A stretch of 64,000 nucleotides of DNA, from assembly GCA_963281155.1 (NCBI GenBank), contig CAUJLY010000006.1:10478001-10542000 (forward strand). The letters run 5' to 3'. The first letter of the stretch is position 1. The number at the start of each line of letters is the position of its first letter. The translations under genes and the position numbers were made by a program. This DNA is from Rhabditophanes sp. KR3021 (Eukaryota > Nematoda > Chromadorea > Rhabditida > Alloionematidae). The notes under the pieces were generated by a model. That model saw only the letters and a program-made list of their open reading frames with translations. It did no database searches and had not been told where the DNA came from. This document shows, piece by piece, positions 36,134 through 48,818 of the stretch.

Positions 36134-39100
36134 ATGCTTCCTTTTGTTACAAAATGTTCATATATTGAAATAATTTAATATTTGCTTTAATCCACAATTG
36201 CTTCCTTTTTAAAAACTTAGACCACATTATATAAACACTATGTATGAAGATGAAGAAAATATGAAAAATGTTATTTCCTCAAAGTACAAAAATAATTTTA
36301 AAATAAAGCGGCTTTTATAACCGAAATGATATATGAAAATAAAGGTTACTACATAAATGAAGAATATTTCATTCAATTTGGCATAATAATTGTGAGTAAT
36401 AAATGTGAACTTACTTGACATTTACCTCGAATCTCTAACAATATTTTTAATAATATAAATGGATTGTTGTTGTCGAATAGAATCGGAGTTTCACAGAAAA
36501 TATATATGACGTTGTTATCATGCTCGGAACACATTTTATGCGTTTTTCTAAAAATATCAAAAGGTTCTCTTCAATTAGGAAGGGGAAGGCGGTAAACAGG
36601 ATTTCCAAAAAAGGATTTGTTAAATAATACTTAGTGCCAATTTTATATAATAAACTAATTAAATAAAGACTTTAAAAGATGCATTTTAATCGTGATAATT
36701 TGGACTGAACTGAATAAAAAGGTTTATTTAAGTCCTCAATGCAATGACCACCCAAACATTTAATTAATTTACTTCCTTCTTTGAAGTTGATCTTGACATG
36801 CCATTCGGCCTTTAAGAGACTTTCAAATATATTTTACATAGTACTCCACAAATAAAATCATCTTTAATACATAACATGCTAAAGCATAGCATTAAGTTTT
36901 CGTCAAAACTCATTTTACCTCAGGCAATATGTTGTGCTTATTCTAAACTTTATTGCATGGCATATTTCCTCACTTCTGATACTAGCATCTTTGTCTGCTT
37001 ATGTTGACCTTCTACAACAAAATATAACGTGAAATTCACAATTCCTAGTAAAAAGCTATGAACATTCAAATACATACTTCTAAATATCCACATAATATCC
37101 GAAGACATAAATAAAATTTATTTTTTATATTTAAACTATTTTTATCTCCATCTTATTGTTGTATCATTCATTTTTTCCTCTATTCAGGTTTATAAAAATA
37201 TTTTAAATAGCCCACAATTTAACAAATAAGTTGTTATTTGGTTTAAATCCTTTTTTACAATTTTTTATGTGTAAATAATATATTATATTTCAAGAATCAC
37301 TTTTCTAACTACCATTTAGTTATTAATATGGTCTCGCTCACTAAAGAAATAATTAAAATGGAATTTAAGTTAAAATGTTTTCTTCCAATCTTGAATACCT
37401 TTCTTTTTCAGGAATTAGTATGTTGTAAAAAGCTAAGTAGTTAATTCGTGCTTAAAATTATTTTCCGCCCTCATATCAAATTCAATATTATGAACATCAT
37501 CTTTTATATACGTTTAAAAGATGATATAAGTGTCAAAAAGAGTATTATCAAAGCAGAAGAAAAAATAAGATTGAAAAGGCATGTTTAATGATAAATACCA
37601 CTGAAAGAAATATTATTTAGAGATTATTGCTAACTAAATTACTTGGAACTGTGTTGAATCGTTTCTCATCATAATATCATACTTCCACCCCATAACTCAA
37701 GGATAATTTTATGAGGAAAGTTGTGCTTTAATTCATTTCCTAAGTATCTTACATTTTTATAAATCATGTCCCAACATTAAATTAATTTGGCCTTTAAAAT
37801 GGTTCTAGAAAAGAACAATCATACAAATATGTTGCCTCGTTCATAATAACAACTTTCAATTTTAAATGTAATGGCAAAGTGTAATAGACTTTACTACCTT
37901 TGATTCTGAAGAAACAGTTTGAATCATAAATATCAACTTGACTGGTTATTTAAATGTTTTACTGTTTATCGAAAATTCATTTTATATTTTATTTAAATGT
38001 ACTTGTTGATATCAGCATTATGAATTGCGTAGGCACGAACATATACTCTATCAGAGCAAGTTAGGCAAGCTTTATACTTTACTTTCCTTTACGTAATTAT
38101 TTCAAAAATAAGATAAATAAATAATTTATCCATATTAAATGAGGCAACATTTAAATACTTATTTGTTTAAGTTAATTTTATAAGTTATATTAATTCTGAA
38201 CTATTGGTGCCCTCTAAATGCCTCAGAATAACTTAGATGGTTTAAAGTATTTCGTGGTAATCAATTTCAGTTGCTGTTTAAATGATTTTGGCAATGTATA
38301 AAGTTGACAGCCTTTATGGTAATAATTTAATTAATCGGAAATTAGATTCGTTTCAACTTTTTGAATCACGAACTTGTCCAGTAATTATTAGCAGAATGTT
38401 ACAAAGTTTAAATCATCTAAGTATTTAAATTTGTTAAGTATAATCCTCCTTCTTCAGTTATTTAAAAAATTGGCCTAGTCTATTTAAGAACCGTTTCTCT
38501 CATTACTTTTATTCAAAAACAATAAAGAAAAAAGTAATCTGAGAAAATGCTCTAGAGTTTAAAATACATTTCTTTTGATAGTTGTAGCAATCCGATACAC
38601 AACTAATTCAAACAAATTATCTGAACCCTACAAATGCGTATATACTGTCTTTTATTAGTCTAACAAGCTATTTAGTTGTTTATATTTAAATACTTTATTT
38701 TTTAGTTACGTTTACACTCAATATCAATGAGTGAGTATTTGAAAATCAACAAAAAATTATGTGAGCTCGATACTTTTGCTGAATTTGATACATCACTTTA
38801 TTATTCGCCTAAAAAACAAATTTATTGTATCAGTATTTGAGATAATATTTGTCTAAGGTATCTAAAATATCCAAAACAAATTGAGTGTTCTTTATTAATT
38901 AAAAATTAGTTGTATATACAAAAAGATATTTGTGCGATATATTCGCCAAAAACTTTCTACAATATTATCCTACCTTTCTATTGCATGGTTAAAAATTATT
39001 TAATTAGCTTCATCAGTTATATTTATTATTTGGCAAACTGATTTCTTGAAGTCTATTACAACATACCAACATTTGATATTGCATGTAAATAATTATGAAT

Positions 39101-41548
39101 AGTAGATCTTAAAAACAAAAAGATTGAGGCATTTTTTTGATAAGATTTTGACTAAATTAATATATTATCAAATTACAGTAAATTTCTTGAAAATAAACAT
39201 AATAAAAAGACATCAAATGCTTTGTTCAAATATATTATTTATTTGGAACCACTTAAATGATGCCAAAGCAATTGTTTGAACTTATTGAATGTTTGTATTT
39301 AAGATGTCATCTTCACATAGATAACTTTTTAGTATGATTCACAGTTTAAAAATACTTCTTGTATATAATAGTTGAGTAAGATGGTGATATGAAATATAGC
39401 AGAGTTCGGAATAGATTATTTGATGACATAATATTCTCACAAGTTTGAAAAGATCCCAATAATAGCCTTTTACTTCTTCACAGTTTGCTATCAAAATTCG
39501 TTTGGTTATTTTAGATATTCTATTATATTTATACTAATCAAAAGAATAGTACCTGACATGCAAAAAAGTCCACAAATGACACTATTCCGATGAAATTCCT
39601 CCCCAATAAATAAAATAATGTATTCCATTCATTTTGAAACGGAGATATTTGATATTGTTGTTAGAATGAGATTTGTATTTGAAATTAAAATTTAACAAAT
39701 ACTATGATTATGCCAAAGGAAAAAGCCTCTATTATAAGGCAAATAAAAGTGGTAGCTGACATATTTTTTAAAATTTAATATAATGTATACTTTTAATCAC
39801 GGATTTCGGTTTGAATGATAGATTTGTTTGATATTTCAATGTAATATTAACATTATAGCATCCACAAATAGAATTATTTCCATTCCACCACTAAATTTAA
39901 ATCAGTTTTAAATTTTTTTATAACTTGTGATGTGATAAATTACAAGATTTGGTAAATTGTATGTGATTATATACTCGAGGAATGGTCCTTTGCCCCCGAA
40001 AATTTAAATAGTGCGTATTTAGGGAAGATATTCTGTAAATTATATCCGTTTCCTAGTATATAAAAATATAAACAATATTCATTTGACAATATATTCAAAA
40101 AATTATATTAAGATGCCAAAAATTCAATTTCATTTTTAAAGACATTATTTTTTGGTTCCATAAACACTTACGCATTTGATAATAATTAAGATAAATATTT
40201 TCATAAATTTCTCAATTTTAATTTGAAAATATTTGGGAAAGTAGATAAATTGTTAATGGCAATTGAAAGTCTTACATAAACAAGCCTACAAATTATTTTG
40301 TAATATTTTTTATTTAATTCATTTTAGAAAGTAGTTGGTAAAAAACTTGAGAAGATGATAATGTCTTTTGGATGAATAGGCAAATCTTGCAACTATTGAT
40401 GGTAGTTTTTGAGTTTGATAAAGAGCTAATTTCGATTGTCTAGATTCATTTTAGTATCAAGGTTTTATGGCAGTGCCTACTTTAAATGATTAAATACTGC
40501 TTCAAACTCCTTAAACCATTCTCCATTCTTTATTTGAAACCGATGAATTTTTTGTTTTGATATTTATCTGCCTTTTAATGGTTCCATTAACTTAATTCTT
40601 GTTCATTATTATAAAGAGAACACTTTAATATAAACAAAAAATATTTTTTAAACCCCGTTTTTATTTATTTACCAATCTTCTAAATATAAAGCTTGAATAT
40701 ATTATTTTTGAAGGAATATTGTTTAATTTTAACTTATTAATTTCACCATTCAGCTATCAAGCAAGTATTATTTAATGTAATTTATTCATAGTTTCAAGAA
40801 TAACTTCTGTTTATGATTAAACATTTATATCATTTTTAACTCACTAACAAGATTTATCAAAACAATAACTTACAATTTATAAGACACCAGATGTCTATAA
40901 CTTATTAAAAGTTTTGTTGTTCCTTTCAATTTTTATATCTCATCTTTATACTATTATATTCAAAAGACCATTTATTTAAAAAATGTCTTAACCGAGTTGC
41001 TGAATAGTCTTAATGACTTCTTTTGAGCATGATATCAATGTAGAATAAAACTACTATTAAAGTAGATATTTAATAAACTTCCTCTTATAAAACTTCAATT
41101 TTTATGCCCGCCCAATAAATGTATTATAAGTTAAATAATTCAAGAAGCTGCATATTGTTTTGTATCTTTAAACAGGTTAAATATTCCAAATCAACTAACT
41201 TTTCCATACTTAAATTTGAAATTATACATTCAAAATATTCCCAATAATCCAAAATATTATCCATCAACGTTTGTGTAAACTAAATATGGTTAAATTTTGC
41301 GCTTTTTAAAATAGATTATCACATTTAATGAAGTTATTTTTAGGCAAGTTTCTTGTTTTAAATTAGTATTCTTTTTCATATTTTTTCTTTGAAATTTCAC
41401 GCATTTTTAAATATAATTATGTTTAAAATATTCATTTTTTTCGGTTCATTTATTCCAAATTAATCCTTCCATTTATTCAAATACATTTTACTATTAAAAT
41501 CAGATTGGTTTTTTTGATGTCTAGGAGAATCGTAATTTATTTTAAATC
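36134..41548. other. 5.4-kb AT-rich gene desert
   Basis: The longest stretch without a gene in the window. A single short, unconvincing frame occurs near its left end (36227-36421, minus). I see poly-A/T runs and many TTTAAAT-type words but no tandem repeat, transposon terminus or RNA gene. It lies between two receptor genes and could include regulatory DNA of either. Confidence 0.55.
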
Positions 41549-42920
41549 ATGAATGATTCTTTTGGTCGAACATCTAACGCAGAGCATTTTACGAAAGCTT
41601 ATTTAAGGTAAGTCAATTGAACCTTCATTGACATTTCTTTTTCCAATTAGGCAATGGGAACAACAACGCGATGACCTCATCGTAGTCTCCATCTGGCTTT
41701 GTATGCTCTTTTATGCATTGATTTCAAATATCCTTATTATCTACGGTGTAATGAAAAGCAGTACAATGAGGTCTGCAACAAGTTACTGGTTTATAATATC
41801 TTTAGCAGTTTGCGATATTGTTATGGTATTTATTTCTTTGCTGCATTTGGTGCCTGCAACAGCATTTCATGAATCTTTTATAAAACTAAAATCTCCCCGA
41901 AATATAATAATGCTCTTTTTTTATGATTTATTTTGGTATACTGCCGTCCTACAGCTCGGTTTTATGGCTGCAAATAGGTAATTAGTATTGGTACAACTTT
42001 CAACGGCATTTCATTTATTATTTTAAGATTTGTAAGCATTGTTTATCCCATGGAATATAAGGCAATATTTTCAAAAGAAAGAACAAAAATGTTCATTGGA
42101 GTCATGTATTTTTTAGGCTTCATTGTTTCTTTGCCTACCTTGCATCCTTGTTGTCATACTGTCTGGGATTCGGAGTTGTATATTACGCGATATTTGGTCG
42201 ATTTTTCATGGCACACTTATATTGATATGGCTGTAAACAGTTTTTCTCTTTTGCTGATGGTACTTTCATATGCCGTCATCATATACAAAGTTCGAGAAAG
42301 CAGTCAGGCTATGGCCAAATATCAACTTACAATTAGGACAAGGGCACGTTTTTTCAGCAATATGTATAATAATTTACTAAATATTTTCAGCTCTTATTTC
42401 AAAAGCAGTCAATTGATTTAGACGGTGGAACTTATAGTACAAGAACGATGTCAATGCTACCGCCAAGAGGGCAAGTTTCTAAAAAGGAGATGCGTCTGTT
42501 TATTCAGGTATTAACGAAGAAGGTGCCATTTTAATGACTTATTGCTTGTTTTAGTTCTTTGTCGTTTCCATCGTCTTTCTGATTACTTGGACGACTTGGC
42601 AATGGGTACCTAATATTTCCGAATCAAAATGGGCTTACTTTATAATGACCTCGTTGTTTTTTATCAACAACTCCGTCAATCCCACAGTTTATTTAATTTT
42701 TAATACGCAATTACGAAGAGAGCTGTGTTATTTATTTTGCCGAAACAAAACCATTGTCAATGCCCAAACTCGAAGAAGAAGAACAGCTCAGACCATTCAA
42801 ATGCTGAGTCACAAGATGATTGCCCAAAAACAAGACATCACCACATCAGACGGAGAAATGGGGAATTCTTCAAGTGGTGAAGGTCTTAAGCATTCATCCA
42901 TAGCTTTACATATTCAATAA
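41549..42920 (+). CDS. Rhodopsin-like nematode receptor (Srx-like)
   Basis: Seven-helix receptor. Exons 41549-41607, 41651-41977, 42028-42343 or to 42347, 42391 (or 42422)-42507, 42555-42920. TM1 includes FYALISNILIIYGV, TM2 SLAVCDIVMVFISLLHL, TM3 ends in AANRFVSIVYPMEYKAIFS (NRF in place of DRY, as in Srx-type chemoreceptors), TM6 has ITWTTWQW, TM7 NNSVNPTVYLIF with an intact NPxxY. The basic tail carries RRRR. The third intron is awkward: no GT donor near 42345 pairs in phase with TTTTCAG at 42390. Either a GC-AG intron 42344-42390 (47 nt, phase 0) or GT 42348 to AG 42421 (74 nt, phase 1) restores the frame. Ligand unknown; odorant or peptide reception is plausible. Confidence 0.75.
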
Positions 42921-43412
42921 TTTTCCTGCACAATAATATCTCATCATTCATAAGTATAAGTATCTGTTGATAAAGATTGTGTTTACCAATTTAGTGGGCA
43001 ACAATCATCTATTTGCTTGTTGCGTTTAGAAGTACATGCATTCCAAATTCAATCAGCAACTGTGTCATTCCAAAGCTTTCTTTATTTAAAAGATATACTA
43101 TTTAATAAATCATAATCTATTGTCTTTAATTATTACGTGTGAATTGTCACATCAATAAATTGTATATATTGTGATTAGTTATTTTTAAATTGAACAAAGA
43201 TTGCCTCCAACTTTCGGACACCAGTCATTTAAAATAAATGCTAAAAAGAGTGTAACTTTTTAGTGTCAAGAAAAGACGTTCCAAATAATACTAATTAGGG
43301 TCATAATATTACAAAATCTAAGTCACACTTCAAAATTATAAAACATTTATTTTTGTCTTTGAGGAAGAAGTTTAATAGAGGGCTTTTGCAGTTATCATGA
43401 TTTGGTAAGGAC
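42921..43412. other. Convergent spacer
   Basis: About 490 bp between the 3' ends of the Srx-like receptor (+) and the acyltransferase (-). Both 3' UTRs should lie here. No other feature seen. Confidence 0.55.
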
Positions 43413-45566
43413 TTATTTTTTAACCGGATCTCCATTTAAAGAGTTGGGTTTGAGTTGCATTTCGCAATCATTATTTTTGGTCGAAATTGGTTTTAGTGTA
43501 GATTTTGTTTCTCGCATAAGGAAAACCCGTTCGATATTTAAAGCTGGAATTTCAGCCACCATAGCACAAATAGTACCTAAAAAATAAATGAAAATTAACT
43601 TTTTGAATTGTATCTTACCGAAGAAGTACGCTATGCACAACTGAATAAAACAATGTTTCAGAATGAATAACTTAGACTCGAAATATATTGGGAAGGGCAC
43701 TAGTATATAGGTAAAGACGACAGGAATCATATGGAATAAATAAACCGAATAACATAGATTGGACAGTGGCAAAAGCCAGCTGAAACTGAGTGCTTTGTTG
43801 ATGTAACCTCCGATTCCTGTGTGACATGCATAAATTAACCAGCTAGTTGCAAGGGAGAAGAATAGTCTGTGGAATCCTCCGAACAAAACATGGTAAATTG
43901 GCCAATCCCACCCTTGAAGGGAAGGATATAATCCGAATAGAGCCCAGAATCCAGCCAGGCATGCAAGCCCCCATCCGATGATTTGATACTTTACTTGAAT
44001 TTTTGATTTATTTGGTTGTAAACCGGCTAGGTAGTATCCAAGTAAAAGACCAACGATGTAGGGACTAATCCTGTACCATGGCTTGATGTACATAATTAGG
44101 TGGTGAGCGATATAGTCGTCATTGAAGTTTTTGGGTTGTTTCCACAGGAATTGAGTAGGCGGAAAGTTGTAATGAACCATTCCCCACATATTAGCAATGC
44201 AAGATGCCAAGATAGTCACTAATGACAAAAGAAGACCAGCCTTTGGTGCACGACGCAAAGCCATCAGGAAGATTGGAGAGATGAGGTAAAATATAAATTC
44301 CGTCCCAATATACCAAGTCCAGGGCAAGCATCTATTGTCCAGCAATGAATTGACAAAGAAAATATTCTCCCACCAATGAGCAGGACATTGAACAGCTGGA
44401 TCAGTCGGAGGCCACATTCCGTGGTAGTGAGTAATTGAAATGCGTGATGTGATAGTAAACAATGTGTAAATATAAGCTGGCCATAACCTAATTACTCTGT
44501 GTCTATAAAATGTTACCCAATATGGCCACGAATTCCATGTTGGTTCCTTTTCAGCCGTATTCTTTTGCCATTTTTTAAACCAAATAAAGGCAGTTAACGT
44601 TGCTGACAGAGTTAAAAATACATCAACAGACAAGGTGAAATTAGTGATCCATTGATTCCAAAAGTTGTCAACTAAGTCATCTTTGTAGTCCTGCACGTTG
44701 GTAATGTATACTTGAACAAAAATAAATGAATGCCCAATTACTGTCCAGACGGTGGATAGAAATCTAATTCCAAACATGCAAGTAACCATTGATTGTGGAT
44801 CTTTTGGCATCTGAGTAATTTTTTGAAAGTTCTTCTTAGCTGAAAATGCCAAGAACAACTGGAATGGCATTGACTTAGATGCATCTCCTTTTTTGAAATG
44901 AAAAACAGTTGCTAAGCCAACCAAAAGAATCAGGGTTAAATCAAATCCAAAGTCAGCGAGTGGAATTATCTGTTCATACCATTGTTTGTCGTAACGTGAT
45001 TGAATGCAAGTATGATAATCCATCGTCTCATTTTTATACTTGTTTTTTGCTGCCTTATGTTGAAATTCGCTAAGTAACTAAATTGGTAAATATATAAAGT
45101 GTTAAACAGTATAAAAATGAATATTTACTTTTTTATAATCATCCTTGCATGTGCTTGGAATACAAATGGCATACGTATCAGAGAGTGGGTCTTCAAGGTT
45201 TTGGGAGTAGCAAAAGTCGAGAGGGTATTGTGAAGCTGAGTAAGTTGTTTCTCCTGCCGCCTTTATGCATTCATATGTTTTGTATATCCAACGATCCATG
45301 TCTCTTGAATTATGTTGACTGGTAACACCTATTCCATATGAGTTGTAGAAAAATTGGCGTTCCTCTGGCAGTGTATTGTAATCAGTTAAATATGTCTGAA
45401 CCCTATTCAGACTTTCTGAACATTTTGGGGATAAATTTGAGTGGGTCGTTACATTGTTCAAAAAGTTCCAAATATACTTTTCAGAAAATGATTTGATGTG
45501 ACCATTGCAGGAAGAAATAGATATAGTTATAAAAAAAATAACTGTGGCAAACGAGGTGACCCGCAT
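43413..45566 (-). CDS. NRF-6/NDG-4-type membrane acyltransferase
   Basis: Exons 45566-45129, 45077-43619, 43576-43413 (introns 51 and 42 nt, phases 0 and 1), 686 residues. The signal peptide starts at ATG 45566 (MRVTSFATVIFFITISISSC). The N-terminal NRF domain (about residues 20-150) carries conserved Cys (DFCYSQNLEDPLSDTYAIC). The acyltransferase-3 region (about 180-640) has around ten TM helices, with RFLSTVWTVIGHS, a family-typical region with a candidate catalytic His, and RHRVIRLWPAYIYTLF. In C. elegans, NRF-6/NDG-4 proteins affect lipid or yolk uptake and fluoxetine response (established knowledge). The acyl substrate here is unknown. The short cytoplasmic tail contains TKSTLKP. Convergent with the Srx-like receptor. 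Confidence 0.93.
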
Positions 45567-48500
45567 ATGTGAATATGTTTTTAGTATCAGCAAATTGGAT
45601 TTAGTTAATTTAGTTCTATTAAATCTCAATAAAATAAGTAAAAAGCTTCTGCCTTATCTTTCTGAAAATGTAACAGATTAAATAAGTTGATTCTATACAA
45701 AAGTGTATCTTCGCCAACTCTCAAAATTATTAGTCAAAGTATCTTCTTATTTGGAACAAATAAAATGTATCACTAAAATCCTTCAAAAGAGCACAATAAT
45801 AATAAACAAATTAAAGCAAGTTTTTTTCACGTAAAGAAAGTATATTTTTTATAATTCCATTTTGAGAACAAAGTTGTTATAAACAAAACCATCATATTAA
45901 GGCGAACAAATGATAACCCTTTAGATGTTCAAAATATAAGATTATTTGTAGATTGTTAATTGATGATACGTTAAACTATAAAAATAATATGGTGATTTCA
46001 ACTTAAACTATCGAAAATGATCAGGGTCAAAGGAATCTGAACTTTTCAAATTTAGGAACATAATCAGTTGGTGGATATTGGTAGATTACTTCGATATCTA
46101 CATTTCCATAAATCGGTACTACCAATAAGTATGTCTATATATTTGGATAGTCCGTTGCGCTCATTTTCGGATGAAACTCATTAGGGCACAAATAGGTCAA
46201 GAAAAATTATGTAGGCTAGTCGACGATGAATATAATAGAGGTGGTATATGGATAGATAAATACAAAATTTGCCTTATTATAAACAAAATATAACACAATA
46301 GATCACACCAAACATATGACATTTAGGCGGCAATATAGTCCAATATTTAGTCAAAAGAACAACAAACTATACTAAGCCAAAGTTTACTCTTGATATTTTA
46401 TGAAGTTCACGTTTCCAACATTAGTTAGCTACAAAAAACATCCATTTCCTTAAGCATTATTATTCTACAATATTATTGTGATGTTGACGCATGTGTAGAA
46501 GTGAAAAAAGGTTAGCAAAATTGATATAAATAGTTGATTTATCTTGGAAAACATATATATTTTTGTCTACATTCAATACTATCTAGATTAAAAGTTGTGC
46601 ATATTTGTCGAGAAATATAACTTTGAAACAAACTTAATTTCCCTTTATGGGGGAAGAGGTGCATCGTTTAATGAGCGTTGATTTACATGGATGATTAAAT
46701 TGTAGTTAAAATAATTATATTGTTCCTGGAAATATGTGTGCAGAGTTTGTGCTTTTAACTAAACATAATATATAAAAATGAATTTTGTTATTGTGTAATA
46801 AAGTTAATCGTCATGAATGATGTAAGAATTGTAACGTATCGAAATGTTATTGGATAAATAAAAGGTGGTAGTGATTATGAAAACAGTATCATTAACTTAA
46901 CGAAACTTTGATATGAGAGATCGAATATTTGGCAAATAGATTTGATGTAACACAATTTAGGTAATAAATGAAATTTGTGCACAGAATATGATCATTTATA
47001 TTAATATTAGTTAGAAGGTTTTAATCACCCTAACTTATATGTTTTTAGAGATATGATCTATTTCTTGTTCTAAAGAGCTTATCTGTTAATCATTAACTAA
47101 AAATGTTCTCTAAAATATTGGCTAAATTTAAATATTTGAAACAAGCTTTGATTTTATCAGCAATCAAATTAATTCCACACATTCTAATGACAATTGGTAT
47201 AAGTTTTTAAACTGATGAAAAGGGTATAATAAATTAGTAGTGCAAATAAGTGTTTTATTATGACAAATATTTGCGACAATTTATAAAAAAACAAAGTCTA
47301 ATATCAATTGTTCCTTAGAAAAACAACGTTCTCTAGTACAAACAAGTATATCACACTTGACGCTTATCAATTACCTTTCACACAGATAATTGATGACTTT
47401 TTAAATTTAGATTAAAAAGTTGTCAAAGTTATAAGTAAGGATGTTAATGTTTGCACTACATTTAAAATGGTATGATCCATTACATTGATACATGATAAAA
47501 GTTCAACAACTTTACTGATGTCAAAACATAATGGATGAGTCCATTGTGCTCAAATATATTATAAGTTAGGTACAATAGTTGGATAGTTAAAATAAATAAT
47601 AATCATTCATATGTAGTATTTATTAAGGCATCTGTCATGCCAACGTGTTTTAGTATATATTAAATGTTACCTGATTATGACATAAAAGCAGTTTGTCAAT
47701 TCAAAACGATTATAACCACAACTATTCTTTTTAAGCAAGTATCTGACAGTTGTGAGTAATACGTGGTATGAACGGTAAATTAACTTTAATTTTATAATAT
47801 TATCCAACTCCAAGCAAAATTGATGGATATTCCTACAAAAATACATCATTATATATTTATTCAAAACAATTTTATTAATTATAATAAATTTGAGATAACA
47901 CGTTTTTGATTTAAATTATATACGAGTTATGACATTTCCAAAATTACGCTTCAAAATTATTCTTTTATTAAAGGAACAATTTAAATTGCAGATTAATAAA
48001 TTAAAGATATTTAATCAAAGTGTAAAGGATTTTTAAGTGTTCTTTTATTGTGTAAAAGGAATATGGGGAAACAAGTATAGTTTTGGTAAAGAAATATTTG
48101 CAAAAAATCACTCTAGACGATAAAGGCAATAAAAGTGTCAGAGAGAGAATTAAAAAACTCAATGATAACATTACTTTCAATTATAAAGTTAGACAGTTTA
48201 AACAGATTGAACCAAGCGAAAATGGTAGCATAGTCTACTTTACAAGTTTATAAAAGACAGAAGTCGATCTCAGGTGATGAGTAGGTAAGGGAGAGTCTGA
48301 TCGGTCACGGCCTTCTTTTGTCAAAATATTTGATGAGGATAATGGTGATATTGATCTTATTAAACCAATTATCTATTTTCATTCATGAACTCATCCATTC
48401 AAAAATTATTTAAGCCTTGATAAAGGGAATTATGGTAAGTACAAACTTTATAAATTGAAATGCACAAACTTAAACGTGCCCACGAATTTACGCTATTATC

Positions 48501-48818
48501 AAACTTTTCTAGCACCATCCTTTTACGCTTAAAAAAGGTTGTTTTGTGCAGTTATTTGGAGTCATACTAAATTAGTTGTTGTGCATTTAGTTTAAAGGGA
48601 CATTTAAGCACATTTTTCTAACATATAAATATAACTAGAACACGATTGTTTGTTGAGATAATTTAGTATCTTTCAATTTTGTTTGTTTAATAAAGTAATG
48701 CCGAATTACAATCTGATTTTATTGTTGAATAATATATTTGTGCGAGTATGAAGAATATTATTAAAATTATTAACAATATCAAATTTGGAATTACAGAAAA
48801 ATAGGCTTGGAATATTAT
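45567..48818. other. AT-rich spacer with a possible gene relic
   Basis: About 3.25 kb. Mostly densely stopped AT-rich DNA. One stretch at 48052-48390 has coding-like composition broken by stops and is listed separately. No RNA gene or transposon end recognised. Confidence 0.5.
48052..48390 (+). pseudogene. Candidate gene relic with broken frames
   Basis: Two adjacent stretches read like protein without an ATG or consistent splicing. Frame one gives KITLDDKGNKSVRERIKKLN, then VRQFKQIEPSENGSIVYFTS, and stops at 48254. Another frame (about 48281-48388) gives SDRSRPSFVKIFDEDNGDID, then LIKPIIYFHS and a stop. The composition (balanced charges, few Leu/Phe runs) differs from random AT-rich ORFs. 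DRSRSQ and DRSRPS occur at the two sides of the break. It may be a decayed gene or exons whose partners I cannot find; the family is not recognised. Confidence 0.3.

Noticed and set aside
47667..47864. 65-codon minus ORF in the 45.6-48.8 kb spacer
   Set aside because: Lacks coding-like composition and context; length is within chance.
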